This document shows, piece by piece, positions 1 to 9,151 of a stretch of DNA of 58,769 nucleotides; the first letter of the stretch is position 1, and the number at the start of each line of letters is the position of its first letter. The position numbers were made by a program, and so were the translations under genes. The stretch covers positions 1-58,769 of the forward strand of contig JAGQRH010000024.1 of NCBI GenBank assembly GCA_020425605.1, given 5' to 3'. The notes under the pieces are model-generated. The model had not been told where the DNA came from. It ran no database searches and saw only the letters and a list, made by a program, of their open reading frames with translations. This DNA comes from Planctomycetota bacterium (GTDB lineage: Bacteria > Planctomycetota > UBA8742 > UBA2392).

Positions 1-79
1 AACGGGTATACTAGTTGTTGTGGCCCGTCTTGGGGTGCACGACTGGGGTACGGTAGGCTTCCGCAGTGGACTTGAATGG

Positions 80-110
80 GCCTCTCTAAGCCTAAGTCGC
101 TTCGAGAGGC
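80..110. other. Imperfect inverted repeat 3' of tRNA-Gly
   Basis: GCCTCTC (80-86) pairs with GAGAGGC (104-110). AAGC (88-91) pairs with GCTT (99-102) inside it, giving an 11-bp stem with one mismatch and a 7-nt loop. It starts about 10 nt downstream of the tRNA 3' end in the tRNA direction. No U-tract follows, so it may be a processing or Rho-linked structure rather than an intrinsic terminator. Nothing else was recognised in positions 1-119. Confidence 0.3.
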
Positions 111-119
111 CGGTTTAGG

Positions 120-194
120 TGGAGCGGGCGAAGGGGTTCGAACCCTCGACCACCTGCTTGGGAAGCAGGAGCTCTACCACTGAGCTACGCCCGC
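120..194 (-). tRNA. tRNA-Gly (anticodon CCC)
   Basis: The minus strand folds into a complete cloverleaf. The acceptor arm is GCGGGCG (188-194) with CGCCCGC (124-130), followed by discriminator T and an encoded CCA (120-122). The D arm is GCTC/GAGC. The anticodon stem CCTGC/GCAGG closes the loop TTCCCAA, so the anticodon is CCC, which reads GGG glycine codons. The T arm has the canonical loop TTCGAAC. The variable loop is short, as in class I tRNAs. I see no second tRNA beside it, no integrase and no duplicated 3' end, so nothing indicates that it serves as an attachment site. Confidence 0.95.
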
Positions 195-307
195 TGATTG
201 CTGTTCCTGTAACTGGTTACATGATGCCGGACGCTTGGGTGTCGTCAAGCTGGGGAGTTCCTGGGCTCATGACTTATCCAGCCGTGCTCCCCTGCGCGCT
301 GCCGGTG

Positions 308-2308
308 CTACAATTCTGCTAGGCCTGCTGACTTCAAGTAGTTGAACGTTCCATCGTACATCTCTGGCAATCGGGTTGGGTCGGCGGCGTCACCGGGCGG
401 AACGAACAGGACCATTCCCTGGCGGGCTCTGGTCAGGAGCACCCGATAAGCATTCAACAGATACTTCCGGTTGGCTTTGTTGTGGATGTTTACCCAGCGC
501 TTGCCGCGGAAGTCGTGATGGCTCCAGCCTGTTTCCGTCGATCTCAAGTCGGCATCCCAGTTCACACATGCCCAATCCAACTCGAGGCCCTGTACCTGGA
601 ATTCTGTCGCGGCGTCCTCGAGATATTGGCTTGAGCGCGTGTCATCCTGGCCATTGAGAAACCAGTGCACCGGGTTCACGTTGTGTCGCACGTCAATCGC
701 ATGGGGCTTCAGGCGCATTGCCTTCGACGAACAAACCAGCCCGAACCGTTCCGATCCACGAGCCATCTCACGCACCCACTGTTTGGCGGCCGTGAGGTCT
801 CGTGTGATCCGAATTGGATAGCGTTCCCGCATGCTGCCGCAGGCTTCGCGCGCTGCGTCGGTGTCCCGATCGAGCAATGCCTTCACGAAGTGCGACAGCC
901 TCTCGGCTCGAAATGAACGCATCGATACCGCAAGGTGGAGGCTTTCCTCGAGCGTCGTCTGCGGGCTCTTCAGGGCACGCATCAGGGCATCGTCGGCCGC
1001 GTACTCGCTGTCGTGGAGGTTGGACGAGATGTGCAGATCCCAGTTCGAGAAGTGGTTCATAGCAGCCTCCAGCCATGCCTGGATACCCGCTTCACCGGTG
1101 TTGATCTCCTGCCCTCCACCGACGAGGCAGACGATCACGGCCCAGTCGCGGTGCCGGTCCATGCACGAAATCAGGTACTCCGGCTCCGACTGGTTGAAGC
1201 CCGCGACGTGCTTCTTGCGCTGCATGAAGTTGGTGGTCATGGCGAGGTTCCATGCCCGTTGGGCCTCGTCGAATATGGCGACGTGCTCTGGCGGTGCACC
1301 CGGGTGCTGCAGGTTGTCGTCGCGGAAGTGGTGAACGTTCTGGATGAACTGTTTGACACTTTCACCGACTTTGCCCTTCCTAACGCTTTCGCCTGCCAGT
1401 TTGCGGCGCTGAAACTCGTCTCGCGTCAGGGCCTCACGCAGGACAGCAACCAGCGGCCCGTTGCCCGATAGAAATACGGCCGGGTCCGTTGCGCGGCCCT
1501 TCTGGTGTTGTGTCGCCAGGTTCAAACCGACCAGAGTCTTTCCAGCGCCGGGAACGCCCGTGACAAAACAAATCGCTTTGCGCCGCTGCTTGCGCGCGTT
1601 GCGCACGATTTCTTCAACCCGTCCCGACGTGACTGCAAGATTGTGCTTGCCCGCGTCGAAGCACCTGATTGCTTGCACGCCATGCTGTGCGTAGAGCGCT
1701 CTTGCGGCTTCGATGATGGTGGGTGTGGGGCGGTACGGTGAGGCGTGCCATGCGGCGGCATCGAGTTCGCCGCCGTGCATGCGCTGGACGATCTCATCGA
1801 GGGCTGCCCGCAGGCCACCAGGTTGAACGCCGAATGGCTCAAACACACCGTCACTATGGGCTGGGGCTGGCGTAGCGCTGGTGGGTGCGTCTTCTGCCAC
1901 AACGATCGGTACGATGGGCGCATGGTGGCTGCCTTCGTGGAAGTTCTTGAGGTCCAGTGCGTAGTCCCAGGCCTGCTCGAGTGCGCTGTGGTCGAAGCGC
2001 GTTTGTTTGAACTCGATCACGAAGATGACCGCGCGCGTCAGGACAACTGCGTCAATGCGCTTGCCCATGCGCGGGATGTTGAATTCGAGAGAGATGCTGC
2101 CGGGCATTCCCGCCAGTGCCGTGCGTAGCGCGTCAATCTCGTCGAGCCAAGCGTCGCGTTGGTCAGGCTCGACGGCAAACTCGGCATTGTGCGTCAAACG
2201 TCCGAGGACCTCGTCGCGTGAGGTTCCCAGGAACTCGGCGATGGGTGCACTGAACCACGCCCGAGAGGCGGTGCGCAGAGAACTGGCAGTCTCAGCGTCC
2301 AATGGCAT
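308..2308 (-). CDS. PD-(D/E)XK-like nuclease domain plus DUF2075-type P-loop ATPase
   Basis: This 666-residue cytoplasmic protein has two recognisable parts. Around residues 80-116, D86, the E99-x-K101 pair (VIEFK) and Q112-xxx-Y116 resemble the core of the PD-(D/E)XK nuclease fold. A Walker A motif, GVPGAGKT, spans residues 251-258. A DEAQ-type Walker B motif (IFDEAQRAW) lies near residue 345. A C-terminal part with late helicase-like motifs (EFQVQGLELD, YRVLLTRARQ) fits the DUF2075 / Schlafen group 3 helicase-like family. Nuclease-helicase combinations of this type occur in mobile or defence settings. It stands alone here: tRNA-Gly is 110 bp downstream and dnaE ends about 100 bp upstream. 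The start ATG has no clear Shine-Dalgarno. The family call is good; a defence role is inference. Confidence 0.75.
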   Translation of the reverse strand: MPLDAETASSLRTASRAWFSAPIAEFLGTSRDEVLGRLTHNAEFAVEPDQRDAWLDEIDALRTALAGMPGSISLEFNIPRMGKRIDAVVLTRAVIFVIEFKQTRFDHSALEQAWDYALDLKNFHEGSHHAPIVPIVVAEDAPTSATPAPAHSDGVFEPFGVQPGGLRAALDEIVQRMHGGELDAAAWHASPYRPTPTIIEAARALYAQHGVQAIRCFDAGKHNLAVTSGRVEEIVRNARKQRRKAICFVTGVPGAGKTLVGLNLATQHQKGRATDPAVFLSGNGPLVAVLREALTRDEFQRRKLAGESVRKGKVGESVKQFIQNVHHFRDDNLQHPGAPPEHVAIFDEAQRAWNLAMTTNFMQRKKHVAGFNQSEPEYLISCMDRHRDWAVIVCLVGGGQEINTGEAGIQAWLEAAMNHFSNWDLHISSNLHDSEYAADDALMRALKSPQTTLEESLHLAVSMRSFRAERLSHFVKALLDRDTDAAREACGSMRERYPIRITRDLTAAKQWVREMARGSERFGLVCSSKAMRLKPHAIDVRHNVNPVHWFLNGQDDTRSSQYLEDAATEFQVQGLELDWACVNWDADLRSTETGWSHHDFRGKRWVNIHNKANRKYLLNAYRVLLTRARQGMVLFVPPGDAADPTRLPEMYDGTFNYLKSAGLAEL

Positions 2309-2410
2309 GGGTGTTCCACGGGCGTTGCGGGGCGGGGTCTATGCTACTTTGCCAGCGGACGGAATCTGCGTACATGTGCGTCAACTTGATCGCCGTGAGT
2401 AACCTCGGCA

Positions 2411-5400
2411 TCAGCTGGCGTATTGGATTCGGTCGGGTGAGAGCAGGCCCACTACCTTCTCTTCGAATTGTTTGTTGGGTGTCACCCGGAAGGTGGCTGC
2501 GGCCTCGATCAACTCAAGTGGTTTGCCGTCTTCCCCTAGTACTTTGAAGTAAAGCGGTGTTGTGCCCTGGTTGGCGAGGGCGACTTCGCTGAGTGTTCCC
2601 AGCAGTTCGCTGTTGATCTCGTTCGTTGTCAGAGTCAGGCAGATGCCGCTGGTGAAGCGGCTGCGGGCTGCTGCCGCCGGGATCAACTCGTTGGCCTTGA
2701 TCGCGTAGCGACCATCGCGGTCGGCTTGCGCTTCGCCGATTGCGAACAGGGCCATGCCTTCCTTCAGCTTGGCCACCCACTGGTCGGCGATGTCCCCGAA
2801 GGCGAGCACGCGGAAAGAGCCCTTCGGCCCGGACAGGTTGAAGGTGGCGTAATTGTTACCGCGCTTGCTTTCGCCCTTACGCAGGCCGGCGACGGCGCCG
2901 CCCACCCTTACGGTCGTGCCATCTTCGAGCAGAGGCAGCTCGTCGGGTGTCGTACTGGTAAACAGCTTGAACTCGTTGTCGAAGCGCAGGCTGTCGTCTT
3001 GCGCGAATTCCTGCTCGGCGTCGGTGACGTGGATGATCTTGCTGACGAGGATCGTGGCATTCTCGTCGTCGCCTTGCCACTCGAGCATGCCGCGCACGAA
3101 CACCGGTGCGTCGTCCTGGACTACTTCCTGAAGCTGGTCGTAGACGTCAGGGAAGACCGTCACTTTGGTGAATCCGGTTTCGTCGACCAGGTCGAAGCGC
3201 GCCATCTTTCGGCCGTAATTGCGGCTGTTCTCGTTGCGGACGGTGTTGATCTGCAGGCCGCTGATCAGGCCGCCGAGGATGACCGCACCGCCGGCATCCG
3301 ATTCCTGCAGGTTGCTGGCGCGATTTTTGGCGTACTTCTCGAAAATCTCGCGGTAGGTGTCGAGCGGCGAGCTGGTGATGTAGAGCCCGAAGGTCTCCTT
3401 CTCATGGCGCTGGCGCTCAGCTTCTGTGAACGGCGGCTTGTCGGGCAGGGTCTCGAGATCGCGCTGGTGCTCGTCAACGTCGGCGGCCCTGGCTGCTGCG
3501 AAGAGACCTTTCTGGCCTTTCGCGCGGTCGGCCGCGCCTTCCGATGCCACGCGCAGCGCGGCTTCCAAGCCACTCAGCAACGAGTTGCGGTTGAGTTGCA
3601 GGCTGTCGAACGCGCCTCCCTTGATGAGTGACTCAAGCGTCGCCCTGTTCACGAGCGTAAGGTCGATGTGGTCGAGGAAGTGCATGAAGCCTTTGAAGTT
3701 GCCGACCTTGCGGCGCGCCTCGACGATCTTCTCGACAGCCTTGGTGCCTACGCCTTTCATGCCGCTGAGGCCGAATACGACCTTGCCGTCCACGGCTGTG
3801 AACTCGGCTTCCGACAGGTTGATGTCCGGTGGTGTCACCTTGACGCCGCTGCCGCGGATGTTGCGCATGTACTCAACGATCTTGTCGTTGTTACCGATCA
3901 TGCTGCTGAGCAGCGCGGCGAAGTACTCGTGCGGGTAATGCGTCTTGAGCCAGGCGGTCTGGTAGGTGATCAGCCCGTACGCGACGGTGTGCGCCTTGTT
4001 GAAGCCGTAGGCGCCGAAGCCTTCCATCTGCGCCCACAGGTGCTCGCCCAACTTCTTGCCGTAGCCGTTCTTTTCGCAACCTTTGACAAACTGCGGGCGC
4101 AGCTTGTCCATCAGATCCTGCTTCTTCTTGCCGATGGCCTTGCGCAGCACGTCTGCTTCGCCGGGCGTAAAGCCCGCGAGTGCGCGGCTCATGAGCATTG
4201 CCTGTTCCTGGTAGATCAGCGTCCCGTAGGTGTCGGACATGATCTTGCGCAGCTCACTGACCGCTTGCTCGGTGGCGTAGCCTTCCTTTTCGCCGGGCAT
4301 GCTGACTTCGACACGGCCGTGCTTGCGCGCGGCAAATTCCTTGTCGACGCCGGCGCTGAGGGGCCCCGGGCGATAGATCGCGAGCACGGCCGAGATGTCC
4401 TCGAAGGTGCTCGGCTTGATCGACTGCAGCAGACGGCACATGCCTTCGGATTCAACCTGGAACACTCCGAAGCCGTCGCCGGCGGCGAGCGTATTGTAGG
4501 TGTCCGCGTCGTCGAGCGTGTGCAGAGAGTTGTACGGCGCGTCAGCCGGCGCCGTCACCGGGTCGAGGTTGATGCGCGGGCCGCCGGCGTGCTCGATCAG
4601 CTCCACGGCCTTCTGCATGATGGTCAAGTTGCGCAGCCCGAGGAAGTCCATCTTCAGCAGGCCCTGGTTCTCGACCTCGTTCATGCTGTATTGCGTGGCG
4701 ATCACGTAGGTCTTGTTGCCCTGTGCGTCTTTCTCGTTGCCTTCCTGGCGCATCAACGGCAGGTAGTTCGTGACGTCGGTGTCGGCGATTACGACGCCGG
4801 CGGCGTGCACGCCGGAGCCGCGATTCAGACCTTCCAGTTTCATCGCCCGATCGACGAGATTCTTGATCTCGGTGTCGCCCTCATAGGCCTTGCGGAAGTC
4901 CTCTTCTTCTTCGATGCACTTGGCGAGTGACTTGACCTTGCCCTGGATCACGGGGACCAGCTTGGTCAGCTCGTTCACCTTCTTGAGCGGCACGTCGAGC
5001 ACGCGACCGGTGTCCTTGATCGCCGCGCGTGCGAGCAGTTTGCCGAACGTCCCGATCTGGCATACGCACTCTTCACCGTATTTCTTGCGGACGTACTCGA
5101 TGACCTCGCCTCGGCGCTCAACACAAAAGTCGATGTCGATGTCAGGCATCGAGATACGGTCGGGGTTCAGGAAGCGCTCGAACAGGAGGTTGTAGCGCAG
5201 CGGGTCGAGGTTCGTGATGCCGAGAGAGTAGGCCACGATCGCGCCCGCGGCCGAGCCTCGGCCGGGGCCGACCGGGATACCGCGGTCCTTGGCCCACTTG
5301 ATGAAGTCCCAGACGACCAGGAAGTAGCTGTTGAAGCCCATGCCGTCGATGGTCTTGAGCTCGAACTCGAGACGCTCGCGGATGGGCGTGCCTTCGGCCA

Positions 5401-6385
5401 GCGCGCCGTCGCCGTAGCGTTCACGCACGCCCTGTTCGCAGAGCTGCCGCAGGTACTGCTTGCTGGCAAGGCCATCAGGGCAGTCGAACTCGGGCAGGTG
5501 GTAGCCTTCGTTCTTGAGCTGGACGTTGCAGCGCTCGGCGATCTCGACCGTGTGGTGCAGAATCTCCGGGTTCTTTGGAAACAGCGAGAGCATCTCGTCG
5601 GGCGACTTCAGGTAGAAGTCGGGGCCGTAGTCGAGGCGGTTGGTGTCGCTGAGCTTGCGGCCCGTGTTGATGCACAGCAGCGCGTTGTGGGCCTCGTAAT
5701 CGGTCGGGTTGAGATAGTGGCTGTCGTTGGTGAGCGCGACGCGCAGTTTCGACTTCTCAGCCAGTTCGAACATGCGGCTGCTGACCAGGTCTTCGAGCTC
5801 GCCGCTGCGGGAATCGCGGTGGGCCTGTACCTCAAGGAACAGGTTCTCACGGCCGAAGATGTTGACGTATTCGTCGATCTTGCAGAGGGCCGGGTCGGAG
5901 TCCTTGCCCCGCATGATGGCCTGCGGGATCTCGCCGCCGAGGCATGCCGTTAGCGCGATCAAGCCTTCACGATGGTTGCTCAACGTCTCGTAGTCGACGC
6001 GCGGCTTTCGGTGGAAGCCTTCGGTGAAGCCCTTGCTGACGACCTTGCAGAGGTTGCGGTAGCCGACTTCGTTCTCGGCCAGAAGCACGAGGTGGGCGTT
6101 TTCCTTGACTCCGACGTCGCCGCCGGGTGCGCCGGCCAGATCCGGGGCCTTTTTTTCGTGCATGTCGTACGGGACGACATAGATCTCGCAGCCAACGATC
6201 GGCTTGATGCCCTGTTTGCCGCACTCGCGGACCAGGTCGACGATGCCGCACATGTTGCCGTGATCGGTCAAGGCCAGCGAGCCCATGCCCAAGTCGGCTG
6301 CGCGCTGTGCCAGCCCGGCAACGGTCGCGCCGCCGTCCAGGAAGCTGAAGTCGGAGTGAACGTGGAGATGTGCGAAGTCGGTCAT
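2411..6385 (-). CDS. dnaE: DNA polymerase III alpha subunit
   Basis: This is the replicative polymerase subunit that extends DNA at the fork. At 1324 residues it is somewhat longer than E. coli DnaE. The N-terminal PHP domain begins with HLHVHSDFSFLDGG. The catalytic palm carries PDIDIDF at residues 414-420, whose aspartates bind the catalytic metals. GPGRGSAAG and the GSGVHAAG motif are also typical. The C-terminal third has the OB-fold region that binds single-stranded DNA. It uses the DnaE1 architecture and shows no PolC-type exonuclease insertion. A short dyad, GTGTA-GT-TACAC (6393-6404), sits just upstream of the ATG. The gene appears monocistronic, with the pseudopilin operon upstream on the same strand. 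Confidence 0.98.
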   Translation of the reverse strand: MTDFAHLHVHSDFSFLDGGATVAGLAQRAADLGMGSLALTDHGNMCGIVDLVRECGKQGIKPIVGCEIYVVPYDMHEKKAPDLAGAPGGDVGVKENAHLVLLAENEVGYRNLCKVVSKGFTEGFHRKPRVDYETLSNHREGLIALTACLGGEIPQAIMRGKDSDPALCKIDEYVNIFGRENLFLEVQAHRDSRSGELEDLVSSRMFELAEKSKLRVALTNDSHYLNPTDYEAHNALLCINTGRKLSDTNRLDYGPDFYLKSPDEMLSLFPKNPEILHHTVEIAERCNVQLKNEGYHLPEFDCPDGLASKQYLRQLCEQGVRERYGDGALAEGTPIRERLEFELKTIDGMGFNSYFLVVWDFIKWAKDRGIPVGPGRGSAAGAIVAYSLGITNLDPLRYNLLFERFLNPDRISMPDIDIDFCVERRGEVIEYVRKKYGEECVCQIGTFGKLLARAAIKDTGRVLDVPLKKVNELTKLVPVIQGKVKSLAKCIEEEEDFRKAYEGDTEIKNLVDRAMKLEGLNRGSGVHAAGVVIADTDVTNYLPLMRQEGNEKDAQGNKTYVIATQYSMNEVENQGLLKMDFLGLRNLTIMQKAVELIEHAGGPRINLDPVTAPADAPYNSLHTLDDADTYNTLAAGDGFGVFQVESEGMCRLLQSIKPSTFEDISAVLAIYRPGPLSAGVDKEFAARKHGRVEVSMPGEKEGYATEQAVSELRKIMSDTYGTLIYQEQAMLMSRALAGFTPGEADVLRKAIGKKKQDLMDKLRPQFVKGCEKNGYGKKLGEHLWAQMEGFGAYGFNKAHTVAYGLITYQTAWLKTHYPHEYFAALLSSMIGNNDKIVEYMRNIRGSGVKVTPPDINLSEAEFTAVDGKVVFGLSGMKGVGTKAVEKIVEARRKVGNFKGFMHFLDHIDLTLVNRATLESLIKGGAFDSLQLNRNSLLSGLEAALRVASEGAADRAKGQKGLFAAARAADVDEHQRDLETLPDKPPFTEAERQRHEKETFGLYITSSPLDTYREIFEKYAKNRASNLQESDAGGAVILGGLISGLQINTVRNENSRNYGRKMARFDLVDETGFTKVTVFPDVYDQLQEVVQDDAPVFVRGMLEWQGDDENATILVSKIIHVTDAEQEFAQDDSLRFDNEFKLFTSTTPDELPLLEDGTTVRVGGAVAGLRKGESKRGNNYATFNLSGPKGSFRVLAFGDIADQWVAKLKEGMALFAIGEAQADRDGRYAIKANELIPAAAARSRFTSGICLTLTTNEINSELLGTLSEVALANQGTTPLYFKVLGEDGKPLELIEAAATFRVTPNKQFEEKVVGLLSPDRIQYAS

Positions 6386-6467
6386 GGCCGCAGTGTAGTT
6401 ACACGTGCGACATTATGGCCTGTTCTGGACAGTTTGTGGATGCCGGGTCAGATTCGACGGACGATCC

Positions 6468-7355
6468 CTAGCCGCCGTTTCCGTTGCCATTCCCGTTCCC
6501 GTTCCCATTGCCGCCGCCGTTCGGGTCCGGCTGGGCGGGAGCCGGTGCTGCGGGGGCCTGTGCACTGAACAGCTTGAAGTTGTCGTCGAGCGCGGGAAAA
6601 TCCGGCAGGCGCACTACGGTTTCGTAAACGGCGTAGCGCTTCTTGGTTCTGCGGTTGTAGGCGTCGATGGGGGTGGCATCGAGAATCAACTCGACCCGCA
6701 CAGCGTAGGGCAGGCGACCTTCCTCCTCCGAATCCCAGCTGTCTTTCTCATTGGCTGAGCCCCGGTCGACGATGTCCTCGAGTGCGGTCGGGTCAAGTTT
6801 TCCGTCTTCCGTTACCGCGTCGCGCGGCAGGTCGTAGTACCACACGCGGAAACTAACGACGCGGTCGTGCATCTTGATACCGAGGCCACCTTCGTCCGGG
6901 CGCTTGTCGACGGAGAAGTCCTCGCGTCGATACAGCGAGTACAGGCCCTCCAGGGCACTGCCCGCCTCGGCGTCGTTCTCTTTCAGGTAGTAGCCGACTT
7001 CGGTCAGGTCGCTGCTGATGCCCTCGTAGCGCATGTAGCTGTTGATCGAGGTGACGAACCACATCTCGTCCTGGGCGCTGTCGTCATCTCCGTTGTGGTC
7101 ACCCTTGAACCAGGAGCCGTCTATCTCGGCGACGTCGTCCGGGCCGGTCGCCCAGGTGTTGCGGATGTCGTTGGATATGGTGGCGATGATGTTCGGCCCG
7201 AGTCTCCTGGAGCGTGCTTCGGCTTCAACGGCGATCTTGGCATCCACGGTGGATTTCACGATGACGCCGAGCGGCGTCACGATCAGCGCGGTGATCAGGA
7301 TAGCGATGACAATCTCGATCAGCGTGAAGCCTGCGGATGAGTTTCTTCGCGTCAT
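6468..7355 (-). CDS. gspJ: Pseudopilin, GspJ-like
   Basis: This 295-residue type II secretion or type IV pilus-like minor pseudopilin is the last gene of the five-gene operon. The N-terminal prepilin signal GFTLIEIVIAIL has the peptidase cleavage Gly, the +1 Phe and the essential Glu at +5. A single hydrophobic helix follows and then a soluble domain of about 250 residues. The GspJ assignment rests on size and on the G-H-I-J order, so it is less secure than the pseudopilin call. The C-terminus is an unusual tail of alternating Gly and Asn encoded by a 6-bp tandem repeat (6471-6510). The gene starts 2 bp after the upstream pseudopilin stop, so the two are probably translationally coupled. Confidence 0.75.
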   Translation of the reverse strand: MTRRNSSAGFTLIEIVIAILITALIVTPLGVIVKSTVDAKIAVEAEARSRRLGPNIIATISNDIRNTWATGPDDVAEIDGSWFKGDHNGDDDSAQDEMWFVTSINSYMRYEGISSDLTEVGYYLKENDAEAGSALEGLYSLYRREDFSVDKRPDEGGLGIKMHDRVVSFRVWYYDLPRDAVTEDGKLDPTALEDIVDRGSANEKDSWDSEEEGRLPYAVRVELILDATPIDAYNRRTKKRYAVYETVVRLPDFPALDDNFKLFSAQAPAAPAPAQPDPNGGGNGNGNGNGNGNGG

Positions 7356-7357
7356 GT

Positions 7358-8011
7358 TTAGCCCCCGGTCCCGGCCGGAGTCGGCGCTTCTTCGGTTGAA
7401 GGTTCCGCGCTGAACAGGATGGATGGGTCAACGTAGGTGACGAGTTTGATAGTCGGCCGCTCGGAGAGTTCGGCCTCGGGGTCCTGGCTTTGCTTGGTCT
7501 CGGGCAAAGTGACAATGAGGGTGATCCGCACAATCCGAGCGGCCGGCTTCGTGCGCGGGTCGGCGTCGGTCGTCGGCTCTCCGTTTTCATCGAGCGGCTG
7601 CTCCCAGGCATCCAGGTCTTCGCGGCTGCCGATGAACCCGGGGCCGATGAATACCAGTTCCTTCGTCACGGACCATTCGAACTTGGCGAACTTCGTACGG
7701 TCCGACCACTCTTCGTTGACGCTGCGGTTGATGTCGTTGTTGCGGTCATCCAGGTAGGCGAAGTCGCCGCTCTCAGATGACTCCCAGGTGTCTTCGTCTT
7801 CCGGATCAGGCAGCCTTTCGCTGACGACCTCGGCCATCTTCATCTCGGCCAGCCAGGCGCCGGTATGTTGGTCGCCACTCAGCAGAAACTGGTGCAGCGC
7901 CTGGTTGCGAACCTGAAGCAGCGCCAACAGGAAGATCGCCAGGAACAGCACGGCGACCAGCACTTCGATGAGTGCAAAGCCGGAGCGTGGGCCTGTTCGC
8001 CGAGTTCTCAC
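7358..8011 (-). CDS. gspI: Pseudopilin, GspI-like
   Basis: This 217-residue protein has a class III prepilin signal near its N-terminus (SGFALIEVLVAVLFLAIF). Gly precedes the cleavage point and Glu sits at +5. One N-terminal membrane helix is followed by a mostly charged soluble domain. In type II secretion systems, GspI nucleates the minor pseudopilin tip with GspJ and GspK. No GspK candidate is present here. The start codon overlaps the stop of the upstream pseudopilin by 4 bp in an ATGA arrangement, which shows coupling within one transcript. The I-type assignment comes from operon position and N-terminal style. It could also be a minor pilin of a type IV pilus-like machine. Confidence 0.72.
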   Translation of the reverse strand: MRTRRTGPRSGFALIEVLVAVLFLAIFLLALLQVRNQALHQFLLSGDQHTGAWLAEMKMAEVVSERLPDPEDEDTWESSESGDFAYLDDRNNDINRSVNEEWSDRTKFAKFEWSVTKELVFIGPGFIGSREDLDAWEQPLDENGEPTTDADPRTKPAARIVRITLIVTLPETKQSQDPEAELSERPTIKLVTYVDPSILFSAEPSTEEAPTPAGTGG

Positions 8012-8637
8012 TTCAGCCTCTCGGGTTCTTCAGGTTTCAGCTCGCCGGGATAGACGTCGGCTGCGCCGGTAAACGGGTTTACTTCGACGGTGTAGAACTC
8101 ACCGTCTTCGTTTGTCAGGTAGACCAGATGCCAGTGGCTACCGCCGCTGGGCATGAAGTCGATCTTCACAACCGAGTCATCGGTGGTACTGCCGTCGCCG
8201 AACGCGATGTGGTCGATCCAGACAGCGTAGACCAGGCTGCCGTCACCGCGCGTGCGGGTCGGCATGGAGTGGAAACCGATCGCAACACGGGTTTCCTCAT
8301 CGTCGCTGGTTGGCTCGACGACATCGCCGGGCTCGACCTTTCGGGGAGCCCAAACGAAGTATTTCTGCGCGTCTTCTTCCAGGCTGTACTCGATCGTGTA
8401 TCGCTTGCCATTGATGGCCGATAGCGTTCGCACTTCTTCAAGAAAGCCGGCAAGGCTGCGGGCTTCGTCCTTCAGCTGCTCTTTGTTGCGGAAGGCAAAA
8501 TAGCTGGAAACCACGACGATCACGATCAGCAGGCCGAGCAGCAGCAGCACCATGGTGATTTCCACCAGGGTGAAGCCGCGTCTCGCGGAACGGGCGGCCC
8601 GCAGGCCGCCCGGAAGGTTGTGGCCCTTGCTGATCAC
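8008..8637 (-). CDS. gspH: Pseudopilin, GspH-like
   Basis: This 209-residue pseudopilin carries a prepilin leader of about 20 residues ending in RRG, followed by FTLVEITMVLLLLG with Glu at +5 and a long hydrophobic helix. Helix N1 continues into a segment (EQLKDEARSLAGFLEEVRT) typical of GspH/FimT-like minor pseudopilins. The soluble domain then begins with a beta-strand-rich stretch. The stop overlaps the next gene by 4 bp and the upstream gspG-like gene ends 3 bp before the start. All five genes are therefore probably co-transcribed. Secretion versus pilus function cannot be told from this window, because no ATPase, platform or secretin gene is visible. Confidence 0.75.
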   Translation of the reverse strand: MISKGHNLPGGLRAARSARRGFTLVEITMVLLLLGLLIVIVVVSSYFAFRNKEQLKDEARSLAGFLEEVRTLSAINGKRYTIEYSLEEDAQKYFVWAPRKVEPGDVVEPTSDDEETRVAIGFHSMPTRTRGDGSLVYAVWIDHIAFGDGSTTDDSVVKIDFMPSGGSHWHLVYLTNEDGEFYTVEVNPFTGAADVYPGELKPEEPERLK

Positions 8638-8640
8638 TGG

Positions 8641-9054
8641 CTATCCGCCGACCTGTTCGCTGACCGAACCAGCCTCATTGAATACGATGTCCTTGTCCGG
8701 AACTTCCGCTCCACCCTGCGCCTGGTCCTTGCCATAGCAGGTCAGAAGGAAGCCTGTATCAGACTTCTCGTAGATGTAGTCGTCCTTCGTGAACGGGTCC
8801 TTGGGAAGCCCGCTCTTGAAGTAGCTTTCGGTGAGTACATCGAGCGAATCCGGGTAGTCGCCGTCATGGTCGAGCGAATACTGGTTCAGGGCCTTCTGGA
8901 TTTCGCCCATTTCAGTTTGGGCCTTGGTCCATTTGGCCTTGTCCGGCTTGTCGAGCACGAACACGAACGCCATCGTCCCGATGATGCCGAGAATGACGAT
9001 TACGACCATCAACTCGACCAGCGTAAAGCCGCGTCTGTTATTGCGTTGGATCAT
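8641..9054 (-). CDS. gspG: Major pseudopilin, GspG-like (copy 2)
   Basis: This 137-residue protein is close to the family size for the major pseudopilin that forms the periplasmic piston filament. The leader ends in RRG before FTLVELMVVIVILG, with Glu at +5. The chosen ATG (9052-9054) is preceded by AGGAG about 9 nt upstream. A longer frame reaching 9198 would add 48 residues before the leader and is unlikely. The C-terminal part includes GDYPDSLDVL and KDPF segments, which fit the GspG core and its calcium-loop region. It is about 100 bp downstream of a similar gene, so the locus encodes two G-type subunits. Confidence 0.85.
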   Translation of the reverse strand: MIQRNNRRGFTLVELMVVIVILGIIGTMAFVFVLDKPDKAKWTKAQTEMGEIQKALNQYSLDHDGDYPDSLDVLTESYFKSGLPKDPFTKDDYIYEKSDTGFLLTCYGKDQAQGGAEVPDKDIVFNEAGSVSEQVGG

Positions 9055-9151
9055 TATTGGCTGCTCCTGTATGTCGCCGTCCGTTAGCTTAGCGGCTTCA
9101 CATAATACGCACCACGGGGGCATTCCGATGGGAATTTTCCCGGTTTCCCGC

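Noticed and set aside
120..194. tRNA-Gly as an integration site for an island carrying the nuclease-ATPase gene
   Set aside because: No integrase or duplicated tRNA 3' end is visible, and the gene lies on the 5' side of the tRNA, opposite to the usual arrangement.
119..322. Small plus-strand frame beginning in the tRNA region
   Set aside because: It reads through the antisense strand of tRNA-Gly and has no ribosome site or conserved content.
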